Positions 17,474 through 25,489 of a stretch of 64,000 nt of DNA are shown here, piece after piece. Origin of the DNA: JAGLQA01 sp023135565 (lineage in GTDB: Bacteria; Acidobacteriota; Aminicenantia; UBA2199); NCBI GenBank assembly GCA_030639305.1, contig DAOWCY010000001.1:65832-129831 (forward strand). The letters are read 5' to 3'. The notes beneath the pieces were generated by a model. That model was not told the origin of the DNA and ran no database searches. It saw only the letters and a program-made list of their open reading frames with translations. The position numbers were made by a program, and so were the translations under genes. How positions within the stretch are numbered: position 1 is the first letter of the stretch; each line of letters begins with the position of its first letter.

Positions 17474-17545
17474 TTTTCCTGCAGCAAGTACCCTGTTCCG
17501 TTGGGTAGGGGGTGAATACCGGTGGTTGAAAACTAAATGCTGTTT

Positions 17546-17755
17546 TTAATCTTCATATTTAAAGGAGAGACTTACTTTGGCGCGATAAGCCACTACTTTG
17601 CCGTCTTCAAGTTTTAAATCCAGGTCTTTAATTTCGGCGATTCTCAAATTTTTCAGGGTTTTGCCCGCGGTTTCTATCGCTTTTTTGGCTGCGTCTTCCC
17701 AGGACGTTTCGCTTGTGCCGATTAACTCGATTACTTTGTAAATACTGTCGCTCAT
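17546..17755 (-). CDS. Dodecin, flavin-binding protein
   Basis: 69 residues matching the dodecin family along its full length: KVIELIGTSETSWEDAAKKA, then the IAEI and AYRAKVSLSFKYE strands. Dodecins form hollow dodecamers that store or buffer flavins; the Trp in SWEDAA is the flavin-stacking residue. It stands 72 bases before mocA on the same strand, a sensible place for a flavin buffer beside flavin-dependent enzymes. Start ATG 17755 is preceded by GGAG. Confidence 0.93.
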   Translation of the reverse strand: MSDSIYKVIELIGTSETSWEDAAKKAIETAGKTLKNLRIAEIKDLDLKLEDGKVVAYRAKVSLSFKYED

Positions 17756-17890
17756 AATTTGGCTCCTATAAAATTAATTTTAGCGGTATTATTATAATGA
17801 TTTAAAAAATTAAAAGCAAACCCCTGACTTAAAAAAAAATAAAAAATGTGTAAAATTATCTCCACAGGGCTGCCGCTCGCCTTTGCTTCT

Positions 17891-18028
17891 AAACCCCGTG
17901 CGCACGGGGGGGCGATAAGCGGCTCCGCCGCAAGAAGCAGCGGGTGAGCGCTTTTGATTTTAAATAATTAAAAGTTTTGATCAAACTTTTACAAAAGTTT
18001 GGCCTCCCCGGCAGGGGCCGCCGGAGGC
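17891..18028 (-). repeat. GC-box cassette joined to a palindromic arm, inverted
   Basis: Reverse orientation of the 15017-15260 layout: CCCCGTGCGCACGGGG, GATAAGCGGCTCCGCCGCAAG, GCGCTTTTGATTTTAAA, TTTTGATCAAACTTTT, then GGCCGCCGGAGGC. It lies between the divergent dodecin and recombinase genes. Confidence 0.8.
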
Positions 18029-18125
18029 AAGCTTGTTTAAGATTTTTACCAACACCGAATAGTTACGAAAAATTATATTGCTGCTATTAATGAATTCATG
18101 TTATAATAAATTAGGTAAAGAAAAA

Positions 18126-19049
18126 ATGTTCGCAAAAAAAGAATTTGAATACGACACCGGGAAGTACCTGGTCTACCTGCAATTGGAGAGAGGGCTGGCT
18201 GAAAACACTATTATTTCTTACAAACAGGAGTTAGAAAAATTCGCCGCTTACTTAGATAAGAAAAAGCTGCGCCACACCGGGATTTCAGAAACCGATACGG
18301 TTAACTTTATTAAAGATGAAGCGGTGAAAGGTAACTCCCTGGCTACCCAGTCCCACCTGATCTCTGTGTTAAAGAGCTTCTACAAATACCTGATCGCGGA
18401 AGATAAGATCGATTTTAACCCGGCGGCCAATATCTCCTTTCCCAAAAAATGGAAAGTGCTGCCTAAATATCTTACTATGGACCAGGTGGGCGCGTTGCTC
18501 GATCTCCCTGGAACCGGCAAACCGATGGGACTGCGGGACAAAGCCATCCTGGAATTGATGTATGCCACGGGGCTGCGCATCTCCGAAGTGACCGGTTTAA
18601 AATTGGACAACATCTATCTCGACGACAGTTTCCTCAGGGTAATGGGTAAAGGCGGCAAAGAACGGGTGGTGCCTTTCGGGGAAAAAGCGGAACAGTGTGT
18701 CAAAGATTACATGCACCACGGCAGGAGCAAGCTTTTAAAACAAAAACAGAACGATTTCGTTTTTTTGAACCGGAACGGCGAACAGTTGAGCCGCCAGGGG
18801 TTGTGGAAGATCATCAAAGGATACGGCAAAAAACTGGGGATTTCTACTAATCTTACACCTCATACGCTGCGGCACTCTTTTGCTACCCATTTGTTGGAAA
18901 AAGGGGCGGACCTGCGTTCTATCCAGATGATGTTGGGGCATTCGAGTATTTCCACTACCGAGATTTATACTTATGTAGCCAAGCACCGGGTGAAGAAGAT
19001 TTATGATAAATTTCATCCGCGTGGCCCTGCCGGGGGCCACCCCCATTAA
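18126..19049 (+). CDS. XerC/XerD-type tyrosine recombinase
   Basis: 307 residues from ATG 18126, chosen over an upstream ORF start at 18078 because it matches the normal N-terminus (YLVYLQLERGLAENTIISY) and a TATAAT box sits at 18102-18107. The catalytic set is present: Arg in ATGLRISEVTGL, Lys in GKGGKERVVP, HTLRHSFATHLLEKGADL, GHSSISTTEIYTYV. It should resolve chromosome dimers, although an integrase role cannot be excluded. The last residues (PRGPAGGHPH) are encoded by the neighbouring palindromic repeat, so the element has replaced the native C-terminus. Confidence 0.9.
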   Translation: MFAKKEFEYDTGKYLVYLQLERGLAENTIISYKQELEKFAAYLDKKKLRHTGISETDTVNFIKDEAVKGNSLATQSHLISVLKSFYKYLIAEDKIDFNPAANISFPKKWKVLPKYLTMDQVGALLDLPGTGKPMGLRDKAILELMYATGLRISEVTGLKLDNIYLDDSFLRVMGKGGKERVVPFGEKAEQCVKDYMHHGRSKLLKQKQNDFVFLNRNGEQLSRQGLWKIIKGYGKKLGISTNLTPHTLRHSFATHLLEKGADLRSIQMMLGHSSISTTEIYTYVAKHRVKKIYDKFHPRGPAGGHPH

Positions 19050-19263
19050 ATTGAAGTTGGGGGCCGCGGCATACCGCACTCTCAAAAAAGTTTGATCAAA
19101 ACTTTTGTTGAGCGATACGTTTGTGCCCATTATCAAACGTTGAGGAATTTGCCCAAACGTTGGGTTAAATAGAAGTTTTTGCGGGGTCAAGGGGCAGTAT
19201 TTTCAAAAAGCGCCCCTTGCCGCCGGAGGCAAAGAGGGTGGGTACCCCGCCCCCCCCGGAGGC
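19018..19263. repeat. Two-armed palindromic repeat overlapping the recombinase 3' end
   Basis: The stretch 19084-19159 (76 bases) is identical to 22634-22709. The right arm ends in a GCCCCTTGCCGCCGGAGGC block, as at 29584-29738, and is followed by a GGTACC-centred palindrome. Its left end lies within the recombinase gene and codes for the C-terminal residues. Confidence 0.85.
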
Positions 19264-19271
19264 CAAGCCGC

Positions 19272-19318
19272 TTGACAAAATCCGCAAAGAATTATACAAT
19301 CACTTTGTTTGCGGATTT
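19272..19318 (+). promoter_or_regulatory. Promoter overlapped by a 42-bp palindromic box
   Basis: TTGACA (19272-19277), 17-base spacer, TACAAT (19295-19300). The palindromic box 19277-19318 has arms AATCCGCAAA and TTTGCGGATT and covers the spacer, the -10 and the start region, so it would suit an operator. A 39/42 copy lies just after the gene (20742-20783). Confidence 0.7.
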
Positions 19319-19329
19319 AAGAAAATACC

Positions 19330-20742
19330 ATGTTTGTAGGACGAAAAAAAGAGCTAAAATTATTGAGCGATGCCTATCACAGCGGGAAAGGTGAACTTGT
19401 AGTTCTTTACGGCAGGAGGCGTATCGGGAAAAGCAGCCTCGTAGATGAATTTGCTAAAGATAAAAAAAACTATTTTAAGTTCGAGGCCATAGAAGGGGAA
19501 AACAGCCGTGGACAGATCGATTTTTTTACCGAAATCTTGCAAAAGCAGGTGAATGATCCTATCCTGGAGAGTGTGGCTTTTAAGAATTGGGGAAAAGTTT
19601 TTTCATATTTAACTGAGAACATCGTAAACAAAAAATCAGGCAAAAAAAAAACACTGCTGTTTTTCGATGAATTGCAGTGGATGGCTGCCGGCAGGAGCAG
19701 GCTGGTCAGTCTCCTCAAATATTACTGGGACAATCACTGGAAGAAAAAGAACGTGATGTTGATCCTCTGCGGTTCGGTTGCTTCTTTTATGGTTAAGAAA
19801 GTGGTCCGGTCGAAAGCCCTTTATGGCCGTATCACCTTAGAGATTCTACTTCGAGGGCTTAACCCCGGTGAAGCGGCGGTTTTATTCAAAGGCAGGAGGA
19901 GTAAAGAAGAGATACTGAAATATTTACTGGTATTCGGCGGAGTGCCCAAATACCTGGAAGTAATCGATTCCGGCAGGTCTTTTAACAACAACATCAACCG
20001 CATGTGTTTTGCGCCGCACGGGGTAATGACAGGAGAAGTAGAGCGGATTTTTTACAGCCAGTTCCGGGAAGTGCAGACCTATAAAAAGATCGTTTATCTT
20101 TTGAAAGAGGGGATATTTTCTTTTAATGAAATCAGCAGGAGGCTGAACATAGCTTCCGGAGGCGGTTTGAAGCTTTATTTAGAGAACCTCGAACATGCGG
20201 AAATAATCAGGTCGTTTATTCCTTTCGATAAAGGTTTCAAATCCAAGTTACGGAAATACGCTTTATCCGATGAATATCTTTACTTTTATTTTAAATATAT
20301 AGAACCCAACCTGCATATTATAAAAGACGAAAGCGCCGCGGAAAAATTGTTTGAGACCTTGACGGAGAAGAGTTTGGACACCTGGTTAGGCTTTGCGTTC
20401 GAGCGGTATTGTCTCAAGCATGCCGGTTTATTGGCGCGTGTCATGGGGTTTGCCGGTTATGTGCTGTTGGCCTGTCCTTTTTTTGGCAGGGGCGATGAGA
20501 AATTCCAGGTAGATTTGTTATACAAGAGGTCGGATAAGGTTATCACCGTATGTGAGATAAAGTACCGGGGCAGTAAAATCGGGAAAGAGGTCATCCCCGG
20601 GATAGAGAGGAAAATCGCCTTATTGGATATTCCCCGTGGTTATACGGTAGAGAAAGCGTTGATCTCGCTTTACGGGCCTGATGATGGTTTAGGGGATTCC
20701 GGTTATTTTGATTACGATGTAGTATTGGATGATATTCTTTAA
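19330..20742 (+). CDS. AAA ATPase with DUF234-type C-terminal domain
   Basis: 470 residues. The N-terminal ATPase_2 (archaeal-type) domain has FVGRKKEL, Walker A YGRRRIGKSSLV and Walker B LLFFDELQWMA. A helical and winged-helix middle (SFNEISRRLNIASGGGLKLY) and a C-terminal DUF234 nuclease-like region follow (VDLLYKRSDKVITVCEIKYR, an acidic/Lys pattern like PD-(D/E)XK). These ATPases are common in archaea and scattered in bacteria, where they are thought to be mobile; function is not established. The gene is bracketed by two near-identical 42-bp palindromes, the upstream one overlapping its promoter. That arrangement suggests a self-contained transferable cassette. Confidence 0.85.
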   Translation: MFVGRKKELKLLSDAYHSGKGELVVLYGRRRIGKSSLVDEFAKDKKNYFKFEAIEGENSRGQIDFFTEILQKQVNDPILESVAFKNWGKVFSYLTENIVNKKSGKKKTLLFFDELQWMAAGRSRLVSLLKYYWDNHWKKKNVMLILCGSVASFMVKKVVRSKALYGRITLEILLRGLNPGEAAVLFKGRRSKEEILKYLLVFGGVPKYLEVIDSGRSFNNNINRMCFAPHGVMTGEVERIFYSQFREVQTYKKIVYLLKEGIFSFNEISRRLNIASGGGLKLYLENLEHAEIIRSFIPFDKGFKSKLRKYALSDEYLYFYFKYIEPNLHIIKDESAAEKLFETLTEKSLDTWLGFAFERYCLKHAGLLARVMGFAGYVLLACPFFGRGDEKFQVDLLYKRSDKVITVCEIKYRGSKIGKEVIPGIERKIALLDIPRGYTVEKALISLYGPDDGLGDSGYFDYDVVLDDIL

Positions 20743-20783
20743 AAATCCGCAAACAATTATTCATTCACTTTGTTTGCGGATTT
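20742..20783. repeat. Downstream copy of the 42-bp palindromic box
   Basis: Differs from 19277-19318 at three positions. It starts at the last base of the ATPase stop codon. Arms AATCCGCAAA and TTTGCGGATT followed by TTTT could make it a terminator as well as a boundary repeat. Confidence 0.85.
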
Positions 20784-20954
20784 TGCTTTGCCTATCTAAA
20801 CTGCTTATATATAATGATTTTTTAAGACCAAAATTAATCGTTTCCTAATTGCCGCTGCTCTAATTACTCTCTGCTTTCTTTCATAAAGCAGCAAGAAGGA
20901 AGGGGACCGGCTAAAAAAAAACTGCCCCGGGAGGGGCGTGGAAGCTAAAGGCCA

Positions 20955-21080
20955 GGGAGCAAAGATTGACGGTATAGGAACGATCTTTCCGGGCTGGGGA
21001 GCAATGGCTCCCGACCGGGAAGCGAAGGCTGCCGACGAGGGAGCGATCATTATCGGGCAGGGAGCGAACGTTACCAGCCT
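20955..21080. repeat. Six-unit, 21-bp degenerate tandem array
   Basis: Units begin at exactly 20955, 20976, 20997, 21018, 21039 and 21060, each opening with GGGAGC or a close variant (AGGAAC, GGAAGC). Inner bases vary. The rest of 20784-21214 shows no convincing gene. A reverse-strand ORF over the array has a 7-residue period only because of the 21-bp repeat. Confidence 0.8.
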
Positions 21081-21107
21081 ATAATAGACCGGCCCTGCCA
21101 GGATAGG

Positions 21108-21128
21108 AAAAGGGGACGGGCCGGTAAA
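21108..21128 (+). repeat. AAAAGGGGAC motif repeat, copy 1
   Basis: AAAAGGGGACGGGCCGGTAAA, 27 bases after the 21-bp array. Near-identical copies start at 21438, 22590 and 33919. Motifs of the GGGGACAGG kind are widespread in environmental genomes and often accompany RAYT transposases. Confidence 0.75.
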
Positions 21129-21214
21129 TAAAGGTAAATGCCCGGTATTAAAATAATCGAAATACTTGAAACCGGTTGGGATTTGTACTATTATATACGA
21201 TGAGGCTAAATCAT

Positions 21215-21436
21215 ATGAAAAAAAAACTAAGATTAGACACAGGGCAAATAGAAGTGATCGATGATGCCTGTGCCCGGATTTATGCCTCAAAATCTCCGGC
21301 TGAACGGCTGAAAATCGCTTCCGGGATGTGGCGGTCCGCTAAAAAATTATTAACATTATCCATCAAATCCCAATACCCTCATTGGAGCGAACAAGAAGTC
21401 TGCCGCGAAGTGAGTAGAAGGCTTTCACATGGGTAG
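21215..21436 (+). CDS. Small conserved-looking hypothetical protein
   Basis: 73 residues from ATG 21215, chosen because GAGG at 21202-21205 is well placed; ATG at 21200 and 21176 are alternatives. The sequence includes SPAERLKIASGMWRSAKKL and HWSEQEVCREVSRRLSHG, a pattern I recognise from small uncharacterised proteins of many environmental bacteria, in which the ending VxRRxSHG recurs. They often lie beside nucleotidyltransferase or toxin-like genes, but no partner is seen here. No function can be assigned. Confidence 0.6.
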   Translation: MKKKLRLDTGQIEVIDDACARIYASKSPAERLKIASGMWRSAKKLLTLSIKSQYPHWSEQEVCREVSRRLSHG

Positions 21437-21437
21437 G

Positions 21438-21458
21438 AAAAGGGGACAGGCCGGTAAA
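21438..21458 (+). repeat. AAAAGGGGAC motif repeat, copy 2
   Basis: AAAAGGGGACAGGCCGGTAAA begins two bases after the stop codon of the small hypothetical gene. Downstream, 21459-21787 holds only a doubtful acidic Ser/Asn-rich ORF (21474-21656) without a ribosome-binding site. Confidence 0.75.
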
Positions 21459-21787
21459 ACGCCATCAAATAATATGTGTGAAAATGAAAACAACAATTAT
21501 GAGGCAACCGATCAAAAAGACGATCCAAATGCAGCTTTGATACCCGACCCAAAGTCGAGTTACAACACATCAGATTCAATGACTTTGAATTATTCGGAAG
21601 ATCGCAAATCCAAAGATGTGTCTTTTGTTTATTCAGAGGATTCGGAATCAGAATAATTTCTAAATTTGGAACAGGTGCCTGATTACATTTGCCTTCGGTG
21701 AAGAGGGAGTAGTCTTTTCTAACTCTTAAGCTCTTACTCCAATTTCCTCAATACTTACTTGGGATGCAAACTTTGAGAACGGGTTTT

Positions 21788-21913
21788 CTACGCCTGCCCT
21801 TTCCGGGTCATCTTTAAACCATGACGGAATATCTCCGGCACCATATAACGCTGCACATCTTCTTCCGTGCCTTCATAAACAGCCAGTAGACCAACTTTCC
21901 TGCCTCGTTTGAC
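21788..21913 (-). pseudogene. Open-frame remnant after the DUF5615 gene
   Basis: A minus-strand frame without internal stop reads KVGLLAVYEGTEEDVQRYMV and ends at TAG 21788, but has no start codon or ribosome-binding site of its own. It looks like the tail of a lost gene; the family is not recognised. Confidence 0.3.
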
Positions 21914-21914
21914 T

Positions 21915-22283
21915 TTATTTAGAGATAGTCCTCATCCTGATCCGCATCATCTCTACTACAGAAAAGTTTCCTATCCAATCATTCCTCGATTTAAGAGTCT
22001 CTTTGATAAATATAACTAAATTTTGAGGTGAAAGGAGGGGAATCCTGAATAGCATGATTCCACATGAGGCTGGAAGTCCTCTTTTGAAAGCAAGTTCACC
22101 AAAATCTTTATCGAACGTCAATAAGATTCGTTCTTCTTTTACAGCCCTTTCTAATACCTCTTCATCACTGCTGCCGGGAGCATCTCTATGAATCCAGGCA
22201 ACATTATACCCCATCATGGTCAATGCTTCGACGACGTCACCCGGAAAATTTTCATCCGCTAAAAGTTGCGGCAGACGACTCAT
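21915..22283 (-). CDS. DUF5615 PIN-like toxin-type protein
   Basis: 122 residues beginning LPQLLADENFPGDVVEAL with LLTFDKDFGELAFKRG, the pattern of the Mut7-C/PIN-like DUF5615 family. The acidic residues (DEN, DKDFGE) are those expected for a metal-dependent RNase. It overlaps the upstream DUF433 gene by 4 bases, which is the usual toxin-antitoxin order for this pair. Full length, no defect seen. The RNase activity is inferred from the PIN relationship. Confidence 0.85.
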   Translation of the reverse strand: MSRLPQLLADENFPGDVVEALTMMGYNVAWIHRDAPGSSDEEVLERAVKEERILLTFDKDFGELAFKRGLPASCGIMLFRIPLLSPQNLVIFIKETLKSRNDWIGNFSVVEMMRIRMRTISK

Positions 22284-22513
22284 GAAGCCTTCCGGGGATA
22301 AACCCTCTCTTCATGCAATAGTTGGCTGGCATAGGTAAGACAAGCCTGGATATCCTCCCTGTTTAAACCGGGATAATTTCTTAGAATCTCTTCATTTGTC
22401 CAACCATTTGCCAGGAGATCGATGATAAATTCTACTGCCAACCGGGTTCCTTTTATGACCGGTTTACCAACCAGGATACCGGGGTCTACTATAATTCGTT
22501 CTTGTAAGTTCAT
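22280..22513 (-). CDS. DUF433 antitoxin-like protein
   Basis: 77 residues with the DUF433 hallmark IVDPGILVGKPVIKGTRLAV and NEEILRNYPGLNREDI. DUF433 proteins are small winged-helix DNA-binding antitoxin partners of DUF5615/PIN-like toxins. First gene of a two-gene unit, ATGA overlap with its partner. Probably represses its own promoter, though no operator was identified in the 76 bases upstream that are free of repeats. Confidence 0.87.
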   Translation of the reverse strand: MNLQERIIVDPGILVGKPVIKGTRLAVEFIIDLLANGWTNEEILRNYPGLNREDIQACLTYASQLLHEERVYPRKAS

Positions 22514-22589
22514 CTGTTTTCTTCCTGTAACAATTGTAAATTAAAAACTTGTCTATGTCAACAAAAGGGTTTGTTTTAGTTGGAGAAGG

Positions 22590-22777
22590 AAAAGGGGACA
22601 CGCCGGTAAAAGCCCTCCGGCGGCCAAACTTTTAAAAAAGTTTGATCAAAACTTTTGTTGAGCGATACGTTTGTGCCCATTATCAAACGTTGAGGAATTT
22701 GCCCAAACGCTGAGCTAAATAGAAGTTTTTGGAAGTCCAGAAACCTTTTTTCAAAAAGGTTTTTGGCCGCCGGAGGC
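22590..22777. repeat. AAAAGGGGAC motif (copy 3) followed by a two-armed palindromic repeat
   Basis: 22590-22610 is AAAAGGGGACACGCCGGTAAA. One base later the palindromic element 22612-22777 begins (GCCCTCCGGCGGCC) and ends GGCCGCCGGAGGC. It shares 76 identical bases with 19084-19159 and an arm with the in-gene copy at 13149-13215, so it is the best reference copy in the window. Confidence 0.87.
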
Positions 22778-22789
22778 CTCGCAGTGGGG

Positions 22790-23689
22790 TTAGTTTTTGA
22801 GGTACTGGCGCAGCGACAGAAACGAAGAAAATAACCCGATGCCGGTGCCCAACACTAACAACCTGACAAATATAAACAGCGGGATGTCTTCAAAATTAAT
22901 CAGTCCCTTTACCATGTCGAACATAAAAACAGCATAAGCGGGGAATAATTTTATGGCGGCAAACAACAATATCCCGGCCATCAAACTGCCTAAAAAACCC
23001 AGCAGCGCACCTTCAATAATAAAAGGAAAACGGATGTACCAGTCAGTCGCGCCTACCAAACGGAAAATAGCGATCTCTTCACTGCGGTAAAAAATGTTCA
23101 ACTTGATGACATTAAATATAATAAAACAAGAGACAAAAATCAAAATCAAACTGAGAAACATCCCTACGGCAGCTATAAATTTTTTGATGGAAATCACCAT
23201 TTTGGCCCAGTCGAGATTCAATTCCTTACTTTCGATGATGTTCAATTTCTCGGTCTCTTCGATGACAGACATGATCTTGATGTCATCCCGCTCCTGCTGC
23301 TTGAACGTCACTTCGATAGAAGCCGGAAATGGCGACTGCGAATCCTTAAATTCCGCCATGGCATGTTCCAACTCCGGGTAGCGGCGGCCAAATTCTACTT
23401 CCGCCTGGCTCTTCGATTTGAAGGTTACTTTTTCTACCAGCAGGTTGTTTTTTAGGTCTTTTATTAAACTGTCGGCTTCGGCCGGCTTTACACTGTCTTT
23501 TAAATAAAAAATAGCTTCGATGCTGCGGGAAAATTTCCCGGTAAAAATATCCAACCCATAAGTAAGATAATTAAATATCCCGAAAATAAGCAGCGTGAAC
23601 GCAATAATACCCAGGCTCAAAAAATTGATGAGCTTGTTCCTTAAAATGTTCTTGAAGGCATTGTTAAAAGAACTCTTCAGCAGGTTCAA
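22790..23689 (-). CDS. ftsX: Cell-division protein FtsX
   Basis: 299 residues, four membrane segments: one after the short N-terminus (about 20-42), three near 170-195, 222-245 and 270-292. The large extracytoplasmic loop between segments 1 and 2 has the typical KVTFKSKSQAEVEF region. FtsX with FtsE controls cell-wall hydrolases at the septum. It overlaps ftsE by 4 bases. The C-terminus ends within a few bases of the palindromic repeat. Length and topology are typical. Confidence 0.92.
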   Translation of the reverse strand: MNLLKSSFNNAFKNILRNKLINFLSLGIIAFTLLIFGIFNYLTYGLDIFTGKFSRSIEAIFYLKDSVKPAEADSLIKDLKNNLLVEKVTFKSKSQAEVEFGRRYPELEHAMAEFKDSQSPFPASIEVTFKQQERDDIKIMSVIEETEKLNIIESKELNLDWAKMVISIKKFIAAVGMFLSLILIFVSCFIIFNVIKLNIFYRSEEIAIFRLVGATDWYIRFPFIIEGALLGFLGSLMAGILLFAAIKLFPAYAVFMFDMVKGLINFEDIPLFIFVRLLVLGTGIGLFSSFLSLRQYLKN

Positions 23690-24366
23690 AAGGATTCCCC
23701 TCCACTTTTCCTGTCGGAAACCAGTTTGCCTTTATCTAATCTCAGGGTGCGCCGGGGGAAAAGTTTCATCAAATGGTGGTCATGGGTGGCAATCAAAACC
23801 GTGATGCCGTTGGCATTGATGCGCTCGAAAATACGAAAAACTTCGACAGAAAGTTCGGTGTCCAAATTGCCGGTGGGCTCATCGGCAAGCAGTATTTTCG
23901 GGCTGCCTACTATGGCCCTGGCAATGGCTACCCGCTGCTGCTCCCCGCCGGATATATGGGAGGGGATGTAATTCCGCCTGTGGGTAAGCCCCACTAAAGC
24001 CAATGCTTCACCAACCCTTTTTTCTACATAGGTTTTTTTCTCACCCTGGACCAGCAGCGGGATGGCAATATTCTCAGCAACGGTGCGGTTGTCCAAAAGT
24101 TTAAAATCCTGGAAAACGATGCCTAAGCTTCGCCTTAATTTGTGCAGCTGTTTGCCGGGCAGTAGGTTGATGTTCTGCGAGTCCACTAAGATTTGACCTT
24201 TGCTGGGCAGTTCCTCTTTGAAGATGAGTTTCATCAGCGTGGACTTGCCCGCGCCGGATGCGCCGGTTAAAAAAATGAATTCACCTTTTTCTATAGTAAC
24301 ATTGATGTCGTTAAGAGCAAACTGGCTCTTTACGTATTGTTTGTGGACGTGGTAGAATTCAATCAT
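23686..24366 (-). CDS. ftsE: Cell-division ATP-binding protein FtsE
   Basis: 226 residues; Walker A GASGAGKSTLMKL, signature ISGGEQQRVAIARA, Walker B ILLADEPTGNLD, H-loop IATHDHH. The N-terminus (MIEFYHVHKQYVKSQFALND) is typical of FtsE. It powers the FtsX membrane partner encoded directly downstream. No unusual feature. Confidence 0.94.
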   Translation of the reverse strand: MIEFYHVHKQYVKSQFALNDINVTIEKGEFIFLTGASGAGKSTLMKLIFKEELPSKGQILVDSQNINLLPGKQLHKLRRSLGIVFQDFKLLDNRTVAENIAIPLLVQGEKKTYVEKRVGEALALVGLTHRRNYIPSHISGGEQQRVAIARAIVGSPKILLADEPTGNLDTELSVEVFRIFERINANGITVLIATHDHHLMKLFPRRTLRLDKGKLVSDRKSGGESF

Positions 24367-24394
24367 TGCTTTATCATGAGATTAATTTTTTCTT

Positions 24395-24533
24395 GCCTTC
24401 GGCGACCCCACCACGTGGGGAGGGTAGTCCCTGCCGGGGGCCAAACTTTTGAAAAAGTTTGATCAAAACTTTTATTTAGCGATAAACTTTATGCCTTTAG
24501 AGGCGCCCATCATAGGCTCCCTGCGCCGCAGGG
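24395..24533. repeat. Palindromic arm with GC-box remnant
   Basis: Starts GCCTTCGGCGACCC, includes CCACGTGG, a GCCGGGGGCC palindrome, CTTTTGAAAAAGTTTGATCA and ends with CATAGGCTCCCTGCGCCGCAGGG-type blocks. Fills the ftsE/transketolase gap. Confidence 0.78.
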
Positions 24534-24559
24534 TTGAACAAAATTTTTACTTAATTTCA

Positions 24560-25489
24560 TTATTTTGTTAATAAGAGTCTGGCTTCTTCGACCATGCGCT
24601 GCGCCGTCAACTTGTAATGTTTGTACAAATCCTCAACTCCGCCGGACCTGCCGAAAGTCTCCGTGCCGATTATTTTCATTTTAGTGGGACATGCCTGCGA
24701 TAAGCATTCGGCAATGGCGCTGCCTAAACCGCCATATATGGAATGATCCTCAACGGTAATCACCGCTCCGGCTTTACCGGCATATTCCACTACCGTTTCT
24801 TTATCTAAAGGCTTGAGGGTAGCAGGGTTGATTACCGCGGCGTCTATAGAGTCCCGCTCCAGCAGCCGGGCTGCTTCTAAAGCTTTCTCCACCATAGCGC
24901 CGATGGCAAATATTACAATGTCTTTGCCGGGCCTGAGCGCCGACGCTCTGCCGAATTCAAATTTGTAATCGTCGCCATAAACGGTTTCCAGGCTGCCCCT
25001 GATCAACCTGATAAAAAAAGGGCCGGGCTGAGCCGCCGCATATTCTACTGCTTGAGCGGTTTCCACCGCGTCCGCGGGCACGATGATCTTCATGTTGGGC
25101 AGGGGCCGCATCAAGGCAAGGTCTTCCAGCATTTGGTGGGTGGCGCCGTCCTCGCCGACGCCTAAACCGGAATGCGTGCCGACTAATTTGACGTTGGCGT
25201 TGTTGTAACATACCGACTGCCGCACCTGGTCGTACACCCGGCCGGCAAGAAATACACAAAAACTGCTGGCAAATACGGTTTTGCCGGTTAAAGAGATACC
25301 GGCGGCTGTGGAGACCATGTCCTGCTCGGATAAACCCATGTCGATAAAGCGGTGGCTAATCTCTTTGCCGAAAGTCAGCGTTTTGGTGGATTTTGCCAGG
25401 TCGGCGTCCAATACTACTATGTTTTCATTCTCCCGGCCCAACCGCAGCAGGGTCTTGCCATAGGCGCCTCTAAGACTCTCTTTAGCCAT
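24560..25489 (-). CDS. Transketolase C-terminal subunit
   Basis: 309 residues covering the pyrimidine-binding and C-terminal domains: VVLDADLAKSTKT, DMGLSEQDMVSTAAG with the catalytic Glu, and the C-terminal GAVITVEDHSIYGGLG. With the N-terminal subunit encoded immediately upstream it forms a split transketolase of the archaeal/clostridial type that moves two-carbon units in the pentose phosphate pathway. The start codon overlaps the end of the partner gene by 8 bases. Confidence 0.92.
   Translation of the reverse strand: MAKESLRGAYGKTLLRLGRENENIVVLDADLAKSTKTLTFGKEISHRFIDMGLSEQDMVSTAAGISLTGKTVFASSFCVFLAGRVYDQVRQSVCYNNANVKLVGTHSGLGVGEDGATHQMLEDLALMRPLPNMKIIVPADAVETAQAVEYAAAQPGPFFIRLIRGSLETVYGDDYKFEFGRASALRPGKDIVIFAIGAMVEKALEAARLLERDSIDAAVINPATLKPLDKETVVEYAGKAGAVITVEDHSIYGGLGSAIAECLSQACPTKMKIIGTETFGRSGGVEDLYKHYKLTAQRMVEEARLLLTK

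Noticed and set aside
18078..18125. Upstream start for the recombinase
   Set aside because: It would add 16 hydrophobic residues not found in XerC/D and would overlap the TATAAT box at 18102.
20805..21290. 161-residue minus-strand ORF with Ala/Pro heptads
   Set aside because: The heptad pattern follows automatically from the 21-bp array; there is no ribosome-binding site and the frame spans unrelated sequence and the start of a better ORF on the other strand.
21474..21656. Acidic Ser/Asn-rich ORF of 60 codons
   Set aside because: No ribosome-binding site; the longer form would begin inside the AAAAGGGGAC repeat; composition is low complexity.
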